Positions 1 to 6,030 of a stretch of 8,204 nt of DNA are shown here, piece after piece. Numbering within the stretch: position 1 is the first letter of the stretch; every line of letters starts with the position of its first letter. Under the pieces are notes generated by a model. It ran no database searches. It was not told the DNA's origin and saw only the letters and a program-made list of their open reading frames with translations. A program made the position numbers and the translations under genes. This stretch comes from Pseudomonadota bacterium (GTDB taxonomy: Bacteria; Pseudomonadota; Alphaproteobacteria; Rhizobiales; Beijerinckiaceae). The stretch spans positions 1 through 8,204 of the forward strand of contig JAGTAM010000666.1 in the NCBI GenBank assembly GCA_023422485.1, given 5' to 3'.

Positions 1-1643
1 GCGCGAAGACGCACGACGATGTAGCGCGAGGTCGCGAGGTCCGAGGTCTCGGGATAGTCCTCGCGGAAATGCGCGCCCCGACTGTCGGTGCGGGCGAGCG
101 CTGCCCGCGCAATGGCCTGCGAGACCAGCACGAGATTTTCCAGGTTCAGTCGGTCCATCCAGGTCAGCGCGTAGCGACGATCGCCGTCGGGAGCGCCCGA
201 CCGGGCGACGGCCTCGGCGAGACCGTCGAGGGTCGTCAGCGCGCGCTCCAGGCCGGCGGCGTCGCGAAGGATGCCGACATCATTCCACATCGTCTCGTAG
301 AGCGCCTCGCGGATCGCCGGCAGCGCGTCCGCGGGACGGCCGAGGGGGCCGTAGGTACGGGCGAGCCCGGCTTCGATCGCGTGCGGATCGGGCTCGGCGA
401 GACTTCCATCCCGCTTCACGGCTCGGGCCATCGATTGGCCGGCGAGACCACCGAACACAGTGGAATTCGCCACCCCGTTGCCGCCAAGCCGGTTCGCCCC
501 GTGTACGCCGCCGGTATCTTCACCGGCCGCATAGAGGTGCGGCATCGCGGTGGTGCAATCGGCCGCGAAGGCGATGCCTCCCATCATGTAATGGGCCGTC
601 GGGATCACCTCGACCCGACCGCCCGCAAGATCGAAGCCGCAATCGGCGCAGCGCTCGACCATGCCCTTGAACTTGCGGCGCACGTCCTCGGGGCCGAGAT
701 GGCTCATCTGGATGTGGACGCCCCCGCTCGGCGTGGCGAAGCCCTCGCGGATACGACGCATGATCGAGCGGCTGACGACGTCTCGTGTGGCCCGCTCCCC
801 GCGCGGATCGTAAACGTGCATGAAGCGCTCGCCGGTCGAATCGAGCAGCCAGCCGCCCGCCCCGCGCAGGCCCTCCTCCAGTACCGTGCCGGTCATGCGC
901 GTGCCGGCCCCGGCGAGCAGGCCCGTGGGATGGAACTGCACCATCTCCATGTCGCGCAAGGGAAGTCCCGCGCGCAGAGCCATGGCGAGCCCGTCGCACG
1001 ACTTGTCGCCCGACGGCGTGTGGTACTTATACATGGTCGGGCCGCCGCCGGTGGCGAGCAGCACGGCCTTGGCCCGCACCAGCTTCGCCTCGCCGGTGCG
1101 CATGTCGAGCATTAGCACGCCCGCGAGCCCCGACCCGTCGCGGGCCGGGATCAGCTCCAGCGCCCGGTGATCTTCCAGGCGCCGCACATCGCGCCGCCAG
1201 ACCTGTTCGGAGAGCCGGTTGATGATCTCGATGCCGGTGAGGTCGCCCTTGTGCACCGTGCGGTCGAAGGTCTGCCCTGCGAAGGCCTTCTGGTGGACGC
1301 TGCCGTCCGGGTTCCGGTCGAAGAAGCAGCCGAGCTCGGTCTCCAGCTCGCGGATGCGCACCTGCGCCTCGGTGACGAGCGTCCAGGCGAGCGCCTGATC
1401 GTTCAGCCACTTGCCGCCCTCGACCGTGTCCATGAAGTGGCGCTCGACCGAGTCGCCCGGCGCCAGCGCCACGTTGTAGCCGCCCTGGACCATGCGGGTG
1501 CAGCCGCACTTGCCGAGCAGACCCTTCACCGCGACCGTCACGTCGAGGTCGGGCGCGGTCTTCTTGGCGTGGAGTGCTGCGAACAGACCCGCTCCGCCTG
1601 AGCCGAGGATGAGGATGTCGGTTCGGACCTCCGCGAGGTTCAT
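1..1643 (-). CDS. Succinate dehydrogenase/fumarate reductase-type flavoprotein subunit (3' end cut by window edge)
   Basis: Catalytic FAD subunit of an SdhA/FrdA-like complex, interconverting a succinate-type and a fumarate-type dicarboxylate at the cytoplasmic face of the membrane. 547 codons are visible and the frame is open at base 1. The last residues follow a GAHFREDYPE motif typical of the family C-terminus, so probably only a few tens of residues are missing. Visible motifs: FAD Rossmann GSGGAG at 14-19, ATGGG near 197-201, FHPTGL at 237-242, EGLRGAGG at 257-264, RDVVSR at 287-292, HYMMGGI at 351-357 and GANRLGGN at 382-389. By family comparison H238, E257, R287, H351 and R385 match the dicarboxylate-binding and proton-transfer residues. 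The position that normally holds the covalent-FAD His is Cys48 (in GKCGCTRMVQGG), so FAD is probably non-covalent. The ATG overlaps the upstream hydratase beta stop (ATGA), with GGAGA 7 nt upstream. The L-aspartate oxidase (NadB) family is a more distant alternative, disfavoured by the adjacent Fe-S and anchor genes. Confidence 0.93.
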   Translation of the reverse strand, partial: MNLAEVRTDILILGSGGAGLFAALHAKKTAPDLDVTVAVKGLLGKCGCTRMVQGGYNVALAPGDSVERHFMDTVEGGKWLNDQALAWTLVTEAQVRIRELETELGCFFDRNPDGSVHQKAFAGQTFDRTVHKGDLTGIEIINRLSEQVWRRDVRRLEDHRALELIPARDGSGLAGVLMLDMRTGEAKLVRAKAVLLATGGGPTMYKYHTPSGDKSCDGLAMALRAGLPLRDMEMVQFHPTGLLAGAGTRMTGTVLEEGLRGAGGWLLDSTGERFMHVYDPRGERATRDVVSRSIMRRIREGFATPSGGVHIQMSHLGPEDVRRKFKGMVERCADCGFDLAGGRVEVIPTAHYMMGGIAFAADCTTAMPHLYAAGEDTGGVHGANRLGGNGVANSTVFGGLAGQSMARAVKRDGSLAEPDPHAIEAGLARTYGPLGRPADALPAIREALYETMWNDVGILRDAAGLERALTTLDGLAEAVARSGAPDGDRRYALTWMDRLNLENLVLVSQAIARAALARTDSRGAHFREDYPETSDLATSRYIVVRLR

Positions 1644-2251
1644 CGCGCGTTCTCCAGGCTGGCGACGACCGCGTCGCGACGGGCGGCGACATCGCGCTGC
1701 ACTTCGGAGAAGAGCGATCCGCCATGCGAATCCATCCCCACCAGCAGCGGGCCGAAATCGCGGATCGCGAAGCGCCACAGGCTCTCGGGATGCAGGTCGT
1801 CCATGTCGACGTCCTCGATCCGCTCGATCCAGGTGGTCTCCAGCGCCGCCGCACCGCCGACGATGGCGAGGTAGGCGCCGCCTCGCTCGGCGAAGGCCTT
1901 GAGCGTCGCTGGCCCCATGCCGCCCTTGCCGACGATCAGACGCACGCCCTCGCGCGCCATGAGCGCGTCGGTGAAGCGCTCCATGCGCATCGAAGTGGTG
2001 GTGCCGATGCAGAAGGGCGCGTAGCCGACCGGCGCTTCCGGCGACGGCGCGACCCGGTGAACGTTCGGCGCGGTGTGGATCACTGCGTGGCCGGCGAGAT
2101 CGAGACGGGTGCGGCGGTCCCGGTCGAACATGTGGATCAGCGTGGCGTCGCGGATGCCGAAGAGCCAGCGCCGCAAGGTCACGGTGTCGCCGATACGCAG
2201 CGCCCGGATCTCGGCCTCGGTGGCCGGCATGTCGAGGACGTGGTGGGCCAC
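1640..2251 (-). CDS. Class I fumarase/tartrate dehydratase-type beta subunit (fumarase C-terminal domain)
   Basis: 203-aa swivel-domain subunit of a two-subunit [4Fe-4S] hydro-lyase of the class I fumarase/TtdAB family. It partners the alpha subunit encoded just upstream and would help add water across a fumarate-like double bond. Visible motifs are GTTTSMRM at 83-90 (the family's TTS-x-RM catalytic segment), GKGGM at 108-112 and a C-terminal FGPLLVGMDSHG stretch. The N-terminal family motif, usually GRDAAH-like, reads IRDATLIHMF at 33-42, a visible divergence. The start is GTG at 2251, chosen because GAGGAGG lies 5 nt upstream; an ATG seven codons in (2230) lacks as good a site. The gene ends in a 4-bp ATGA overlap with the flavoprotein gene. 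Fumarase, mesaconase, tartrate dehydratase and 2,3-dimethylmalate dehydratase all belong to this superfamily, so the substrate is uncertain. Confidence 0.9.
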   Translation of the reverse strand: MAHHVLDMPATEAEIRALRIGDTVTLRRWLFGIRDATLIHMFDRDRRTRLDLAGHAVIHTAPNVHRVAPSPEAPVGYAPFCIGTTTSMRMERFTDALMAREGVRLIVGKGGMGPATLKAFAERGGAYLAIVGGAAALETTWIERIEDVDMDDLHPESLWRFAIRDFGPLLVGMDSHGGSLFSEVQRDVAARRDAVVASLENAR

Positions 2252-2405
2252 GGGAGCCTCCTCAGGTGGATTTCATCCGCGCCGCCGGGTCCGGTGGCGA
2301 TACGGAATTCGTTTGAGCCCTCCGGCGCCCGCGCATCCCCTCTTCCCGTATGCGTGGAGAGGGGAGGCATCGTTCGGCTGCTGGAGGCTCGGTCGCCCCC
2401 TCGGG
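2252..2405. repeat. Alpha-beta intergenic gap with a G/C-rich hairpin at 2337-2364
   Basis: This 154-bp gap separates the two hydratase subunit genes in an otherwise nearly gapless operon. It contains a perfect 7-bp inverted repeat, CCCCTCT at 2337-2343 and AGAGGGG at 2358-2364, around a 14-nt loop. No T-tract follows on either strand, so it reads as a dispersed intergenic palindrome or mRNA-stability hairpin rather than a strong terminator. I see no convincing small gene here. The Shine-Dalgarno of the beta subunit lies at its left end. Confidence 0.5.
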
Positions 2406-3278
2406 TCAATCGAAGGCGATGCCGCCCGGCGTGATCGTCGCGCGGGCGCGACGGGCCGAATGGCATTGGATGTTCACGGCGACCGGATTCTGGGTGATGT
2501 GGGTGGCGGCCAGTTCCACATGGACGGCAAAGCTGGTCGAGCGTCCGCCGAGCCCCTGCGGGCCGATGCCAAGTTCGTTGACCGCACGCGACAGCTCCGC
2601 CTCGATCCGGGCGCCCTCGGGGTCGGCGCAGACCGTGCGCAGGGGCCGTGTCGCCGCGACCTTGGCCAGATGCATGCAGAGGTCCGAGGTGCCTCCCAGC
2701 CCGACGCCCACGATGGTCGGCGGGCAGACCCGGCCGCCGAGCTCGATCACCCGGTCGATCACGAAGCGCTTGGCCGCGCCGATCCCGTCGGACGGCAGCA
2801 GCATCTGCAGGAATGAGCCGTTCTCCGAGCCCGACCCCTTCGGGATCATCTCGACCGCGACAGTCTCGGGCGCCTCGTCGAAATCGACGTGAATGATCGG
2901 CACGCGGATGCCGCAGGAGGTCTGCTCGTTTTTCCGGGTGATCGGATGGACCACCGAGGAGCGCAGGGAGAACTCCTTCGTCGCCCGCTCGCAGCCGCGC
3001 CGGATCGCGGCCTTGAGTTCCGCGCCGTCGAAGGTGACGCTACGGCCGATGCGGATGTTGTAGATCGGGATGCCGGTATCCTGGCAGAGGATGTTCTTGG
3101 TGCGCTCGGCGACCGCGACGTTCTCCACCATCGTGTCGAGGATGGCGCGGCCGGTCGCATGGGTCTCGGCACGCTGCAGGTCGGCGAAACCCGCCTTGAT
3201 GTCGGGCGGCAGGATCTTAAGGGCCCGGATGTAGAGGTCGCGGCAGACCTCCTCGAATTCTTGCAGGTCGAGGTCCAT
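2406..3278 (-). CDS. Class I fumarase/tartrate dehydratase-type alpha subunit ([4Fe-4S] domain)
   Basis: 290-aa Fe-S domain subunit of a two-subunit class I hydratase, forming the active site with the beta subunit encoded next. Three cysteines sit where the family's cluster ligands occur: C65 in CQDTG, C185 in CPPTIVGVG and C272 in NIQCHSARR. Their spacing (120 and 87) is very close to that remembered for E. coli TtdA (C71, C190, C277). Other family segments are NEQTSCGIRVP at 117-127, PKGSGSEN at 146-153 and GLGGTSD at 193-199. The ATG at 3278 has GGAG 7 nt upstream and removes an implausible Arg/Ser-rich extension. It lies 28 bp after the anchor gene and belongs to the same transcription unit. 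The alpha subunit looks canonical and cluster-competent. Whether it hydrates fumarate itself or a substituted fumarate cannot be decided from sequence. Confidence 0.93.
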   Translation of the reverse strand: MDLDLQEFEEVCRDLYIRALKILPPDIKAGFADLQRAETHATGRAILDTMVENVAVAERTKNILCQDTGIPIYNIRIGRSVTFDGAELKAAIRRGCERATKEFSLRSSVVHPITRKNEQTSCGIRVPIIHVDFDEAPETVAVEMIPKGSGSENGSFLQMLLPSDGIGAAKRFVIDRVIELGGRVCPPTIVGVGLGGTSDLCMHLAKVAATRPLRTVCADPEGARIEAELSRAVNELGIGPQGLGGRSTSFAVHVELAATHITQNPVAVNIQCHSARRARATITPGGIAFD

Positions 3279-3306
3279 GACGGATCTCCGGATGTCGGGT
3301 GGGAGG

Positions 3307-3660
3307 TCAGGCCCCGCTGAGCAGGAACAGGAGGCCGACTGCGAAGGCGGCCGCGAGGCAGCCCGAGACCACAATGGCCGTGCGCTCGCGGTAGCTCAGC
3401 CATTCGATCGCGAGCACCCGCAGGCCGAGCGCCATATGGACGGCCAGCGCGCAGACGAGACCCCACTCCGCCGTTCGGACGAAGCTGTTGTGGGTCAGTC
3501 CGAGGAAGCTCTCCAAGCGGTCGGCGCCTTGGAGTGCCGTGCCGAGCGCGATGAAGTGCATTGGCAGGAACAGCGCCAGCGCGATGCCGGACAAGCGATG
3601 GACCAGGGCCGCGACGAAGCCTGGCCGGCGATGGGGCGCCTGGATTGCACCGACCCTCAT
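3307..3660 (-). CDS. Succinate dehydrogenase-type membrane anchor, SdhC-like (HRLSG signature)
   Basis: 117-aa integral membrane subunit that would bind quinone and haem b and dock the flavoprotein/iron-sulfur dimer to the inner membrane. It carries the SdhC signature HRLSG at 21-25 and three hydrophobic segments at about 16-41, 64-85 and 95-115. H75 lies in an H-x3-GLR motif (75-81), with E86 on the cytoplasmic side; this matches the haem-ligand helix of SdhC proteins. H35 in helix I could be a further ligand. The length is typical of the family. The ATG overlaps the stop of the other anchor gene (ATGA) and has no convincing Shine-Dalgarno of its own, so translation is probably coupled. Assignment as SdhC rather than SdhD rests on the HRxSG signature. 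Confidence 0.85.
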   Translation of the reverse strand: MRVGAIQAPHRRPGFVAALVHRLSGIALALFLPMHFIALGTALQGADRLESFLGLTHNSFVRTAEWGLVCALAVHMALGLRVLAIEWLSYRERTAIVVSGCLAAAFAVGLLFLLSGA

Positions 3661-3986
3661 GCCCAATACACCGCGAGCGCCGCGCGCAGGCCGAGGCCGG
3701 CCAGGAGCGCCGAGAGGGCGAGCATCGCAATGTCGAGGGAGCGTCCGCGCCAGCCGGTCCACTCGCGCAGAACGCTGCGCAGGCCGATCGGCGCGTGGAT
3801 CGCGGCCGCCAGCACGAAGACCGCATAGAAGAGGAGGAAGCCGACGCTCCCCTGCGTGCGGCCCAGGATCTCGCCCGCGGTGAGCCCGCCGCGCACGGCG
3901 TAGAGGATCGTGCCGAGATGCACGGCCACGGTCAGGGCCAGGATCGCGGCGGTGCCCCGTTGGGCGAGGTGGAGGAGCGGGCTCAT
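3657..3986 (-). CDS. Succinate dehydrogenase/fumarate reductase-type membrane anchor, second cytochrome b-like subunit
   Basis: 109-aa hydrophobic protein with three predicted membrane helices at about 12-31, 48-68 and 85-107. It contains an H-x3-GLR motif (H64 to R70), parallel to the H75-R81 motif of the neighbouring anchor, and another membrane histidine, H23, in helix I. Position between the iron-sulfur subunit and the HRLSG anchor, size and topology identify it as the second anchor of the same complex. The ATG at 3986 overlaps the iron-sulfur gene's stop (ATGA), with GGAGG 5 nt upstream inside that gene. The stop in turn overlaps the next anchor's start. Sequence identity of such anchors is low, so the family call leans on context and the His/Gly/Arg motif. 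Confidence 0.8.
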   Translation of the reverse strand: MSPLLHLAQRGTAAILALTVAVHLGTILYAVRGGLTAGEILGRTQGSVGFLLFYAVFVLAAAIHAPIGLRSVLREWTGWRGRSLDIAMLALSALLAGLGLRAALAVYWA

Positions 3987-4738
3987 CCGCGCCTCCAGAA
4001 GCGGCGGAGCGCGGCCTTGCCGGTCTCGCGCTTGAGCCCGGCGATGGCAAAGGTCGGGCTGAGCGCCTTCGGGCAGTGCTCGGTGCAGCTCATATGGCTG
4101 TGGCAGGAATGGCAACCGGCATCCCCCGCGACCGCGGCGAGCCGTCCGTCGCGATCGCGGTCGCGCACGTCGTTGACGAGCGTCCAGGCGCGGTTCAGCG
4201 CGGCCGGTCCCAGATAGTCGGGGTTCCACGTCACCAGATCGCAGGCCGCGTAGCAGACGCCGCAATTGATGCATTCGATGCCGGCATCCGCCTCCCGGCG
4301 CTCCGCGGAATCGGGGAGCACCGCCGCGAAATCGTCGGGCGGATTCTCGCCCGGCTCGAAATAGCCGTGGGCCCGGCGCCACTTCTCGAAGAAGGGCTCC
4401 ATGTCGACTGCGAGATCCTTCACCACCGGCAGGTTGCGCAGCGGCTCCAGCAGCAGATCTCCCTCCGGCGCCACGGCGGCAACCCGAGTGCGGCAGGTCC
4501 AGCGCGGGCGACCGTTCACCGTCATGCCGCAGGAGCCGCACATGCCGACCCGGCAGGCGAAGCGGTAGGCCAGCGTCGGGTCCTGCTCGCGCTGAATCTC
4601 GGTGACCACGTCGAGCACAGTCTGGTTGGCGCGCCGCGGCACCGCGAACTCGGCGATGCCGTCCCCGCGCCGGACCCGGACCCGCAGCGTCTTGGTCGCG
4701 CCCCGCGCGACGGCGGCGTGATCGACGGGCGCCGTCAC
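3983..4738 (-). CDS. Succinate dehydrogenase/fumarate reductase iron-sulfur subunit
   Basis: 251-aa electron-transfer subunit linking the flavoprotein to membrane quinone. The N-terminal ferredoxin-like domain carries the [2Fe-2S] ligands C62, C67, C70 and C82 (C-x4-C-x2-C-x11-C). The C-terminal helical domain has C156, C159, C162 and C166 (C-x2-C-x2-C-x3-C, followed by WNPDYLGP) plus C212, C218 and C222-P (C-x5-C-x3-CP), fitting the usual [4Fe-4S] and [3Fe-4S] clusters. An extra Cys at 209 is present. The length is normal for SdhB/FrdB. The start is taken as GTG at 4738, which overlaps the solute-binding-protein stop as GTGA, with AGAGG 7 nt upstream; longer forms starting further up would run inside that gene. 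The stop overlaps the first anchor gene. This direct fusion of an importer gene to a respiratory-complex gene is unusual. Confidence 0.94.
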   Translation of the reverse strand: MTAPVDHAAVARGATKTLRVRVRRGDGIAEFAVPRRANQTVLDVVTEIQREQDPTLAYRFACRVGMCGSCGMTVNGRPRWTCRTRVAAVAPEGDLLLEPLRNLPVVKDLAVDMEPFFEKWRRAHGYFEPGENPPDDFAAVLPDSAERREADAGIECINCGVCYAACDLVTWNPDYLGPAALNRAWTLVNDVRDRDRDGRLAAVAGDAGCHSCHSHMSCTEHCPKALSPTFAIAGLKRETGKAALRRFWRRG

Positions 4739-5754
4739 CGTGCGGCCTCTTGGAGGGCGCCGGATTCGGGGGCGGGGAAGAACAGCTCGCTCTCGGTGCT
4801 CGCCTTGGCCGAGACCAGCCCGGCGCGGTTCATGTAGGCGAGGTAGTCGAGCATCCGCTTCGGTGCGGTCGTCCACTCGTTCTGCGGCGCGCGGATGATC
4901 GCCACCGCCTCCTCCTGCGAGAGCTTCGCGCCCTCAGCCTTGATCCAGAGCGCGGCAGCCCGGTTCGGGTCGTCGCGGATCAGCTTCAGGCTGTCCTCCA
5001 GCGCCGCCAGGAAGGCCGCGGTCACCTTCGGGTTCGCCGCTACGAACCGGCCCGAGGCCCAGACGAGGTTGAAGGTGTGCGGCCCACCCATCACGTCGAA
5101 GCTGTCGAGCACCTTGCGGGCACGCGGGTCCTTCAGCTCCAGCTCTTGGAAAGGCGGCGCGCCGAAATGGGCCGTGATCTCCGAGCGCCCGCCCATCATC
5201 GCGGTCTGCGCGTCGGGATGCCCCATGGAGACGGTCAGCGAGTCGAGCTTGGCCTGCTGGCCCGCCCCGAAGGCCTGCTCGGCGGCCATCTGCAGGGTGA
5301 TGGCCTGGATCGAGGTCTTCGCGGTTGGGAGCGCGATCTTGTCCTTCGGCCCGAAATCCTTGATCGACTTGACCTCCGGATTGATCGTCACCAGCCAGAG
5401 CGGCATCGCGTTCAGGGCCGCCACGCCCTTCACCTTGATGTTGGATTGCGTCCGCCCCCAGATCGTCAGGAACGGGCCGACGCCGCCGGCGGCGAGGTCG
5501 AGATTGCCCGAGAGCAGTGCCTCGTTCATGCCGGAGCCGCCGGTGAAGCGCAGCCACTCGGCCTTCAGGTCGAGGCCGCGCTGCTTGGCCTGCTTCTCCA
5601 GCAGGCCCTCCTCCTCCATCACGGTCAGCGGCAGGTAGGAAATTCCGAACTGCTTAGCGAGCCGGACGGTCGATACTTCGGCCTGGGCCGCGCCGAGCGC
5701 CGCCCATAAAGCCGCAACCGTGCCGACGAGCCGGATGATGCTCCGTGCCGTCAT
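4735..5754 (-). CDS. ABC transporter periplasmic solute-binding protein, NMT1/TauA/SsuA-like
   Basis: 339-aa periplasmic binding protein that would deliver a small organic anion to the ABC permease/ATPase pair encoded upstream. A Sec signal peptide is clear: MTARS, a hydrophobic stretch, then A-x-A cleavage after about residue 25 (GAAQA, then EV). There is no lipobox Cys. The body shows NMT1/SsuA-type features: an N-terminal beta-strand with KQFGISYLPL, then GGSGMNEALLSGNLDLAAGG and later FVAANPKVTAAF, the last common in this family. The ATG at 5754 is preferred because GAGGAG lies 4 nt upstream; an in-frame GTG four codons earlier is less likely. It has its own candidate promoter at 5807-5834. 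The stop overlaps the start of the iron-sulfur gene, which suggests its ligand is a substrate or precursor of the oxidoreductase/hydratase. TauA/SsuA-like folds bind sulfonates, nitrate and aromatic or other carboxylates, so the ligand is unknown. Confidence 0.9.
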   Translation of the reverse strand: MTARSIIRLVGTVAALWAALGAAQAEVSTVRLAKQFGISYLPLTVMEEEGLLEKQAKQRGLDLKAEWLRFTGGSGMNEALLSGNLDLAAGGVGPFLTIWGRTQSNIKVKGVAALNAMPLWLVTINPEVKSIKDFGPKDKIALPTAKTSIQAITLQMAAEQAFGAGQQAKLDSLTVSMGHPDAQTAMMGGRSEITAHFGAPPFQELELKDPRARKVLDSFDVMGGPHTFNLVWASGRFVAANPKVTAAFLAALEDSLKLIRDDPNRAAALWIKAEGAKLSQEEAVAIIRAPQNEWTTAPKRMLDYLAYMNRAGLVSAKASTESELFFPAPESGALQEAAR

Positions 5755-5806
5755 GGCGCTCCTCACCAGTTTTCGCCGATCCGTTGGGTCCGTCGGCGTC
5801 GGGCAG

Positions 5807-5834
5807 AGGATACGCCCGCATGGAGACCTGTCAA
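5807..5834 (-). promoter_or_regulatory. Sigma70-like promoter for the binding protein-oxidoreductase-hydratase operon
   Basis: On the minus strand a perfect -35 hexamer TTGACA (5834-5829) is followed after 16 bp by TATCCT (5812-5807, four of six matches to TATAAT). This predicts a start near 5800 and a leader of about 45 nt before the ATG at 5754. It implies that the second operon can be transcribed separately from the ATPase-permease pair. Based on consensus only. Confidence 0.6.
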
Positions 5835-5843
5835 CATTATTAT

Positions 5844-5857
5844 GTCATATACATGAC
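5844..5857. promoter_or_regulatory. Candidate operator: perfect palindrome with 5-bp arms
   Basis: GTCATATACATGAC consists of 5-bp inverted arms (GTCAT/ATGAC) around ATAC. It lies 9 bp upstream of the -35 box, centred about 50 bp before the predicted start. That placement suits a dimeric activator such as a GntR- or IclR-type regulator, but the regulator is not in the window and the family is a guess. Confidence 0.45.
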
Positions 5858-5961
5858 CTGACCCGGCTGTTGGCCATGACCGACCATTTGGAGTCGTTGG
5901 AACGCCCCTCCACGTCCGGAGAGTGACGACGTCGACCTGGACGTGCACGCTCGACGGCAAG

Positions 5962-5998
5962 CGTCATCCCAAGGTGCTGTCGGCACCTCGGGATGACG
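5962..5998 (-). terminator. Long hairpin after the permease gene (terminator-like or dispersed palindromic repeat)
   Basis: CGTCATCCC (5962-5970) pairs with GGGATGACG (5990-5998), and AGGTGC (5972-5977) with GCACCT (5983-5988). One A-C mismatch interrupts the 16-step stem and the loop is 5 nt. It begins 32 bp after the permease stop at 6031. There is no U-tract on the minus strand, so it may be a dispersed CGTCATCCC-type intergenic palindrome that attenuates or stabilises the ATPase-permease mRNA rather than a classical intrinsic terminator. Confidence 0.6.
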
Positions 5999-6030
5999 GT
6001 GGGACGGGAGCCTGTCGCGCGATTGGCGCG

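Noticed and set aside
69..1115. Long plus-strand open frame opposite the flavoprotein
   Set aside because: It is antisense to a gene with intact FAD and active-site motifs and shows Arg/Gly/His-rich composition typical of high-GC shadow frames.
4739..4876. Longer iron-sulfur subunit starting inside the binding-protein gene
   Set aside because: The extra 46 residues are Arg/Pro-rich and unlike the family; the GTG at 4738 gives the normal length and a standard overlap.
4750..5709. 319-codon plus-strand open frame opposite the binding protein
   Set aside because: No recognisable motif and biased Arg/Leu/Gly composition; the minus strand carries a clear signal peptide and NMT1-like protein.
5720..5926. 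68-codon plus-strand frame in the promoter region of the second operon
   Set aside because: No good ribosome site or motif; it covers the promoter, the palindrome and the start of the binding-protein gene.
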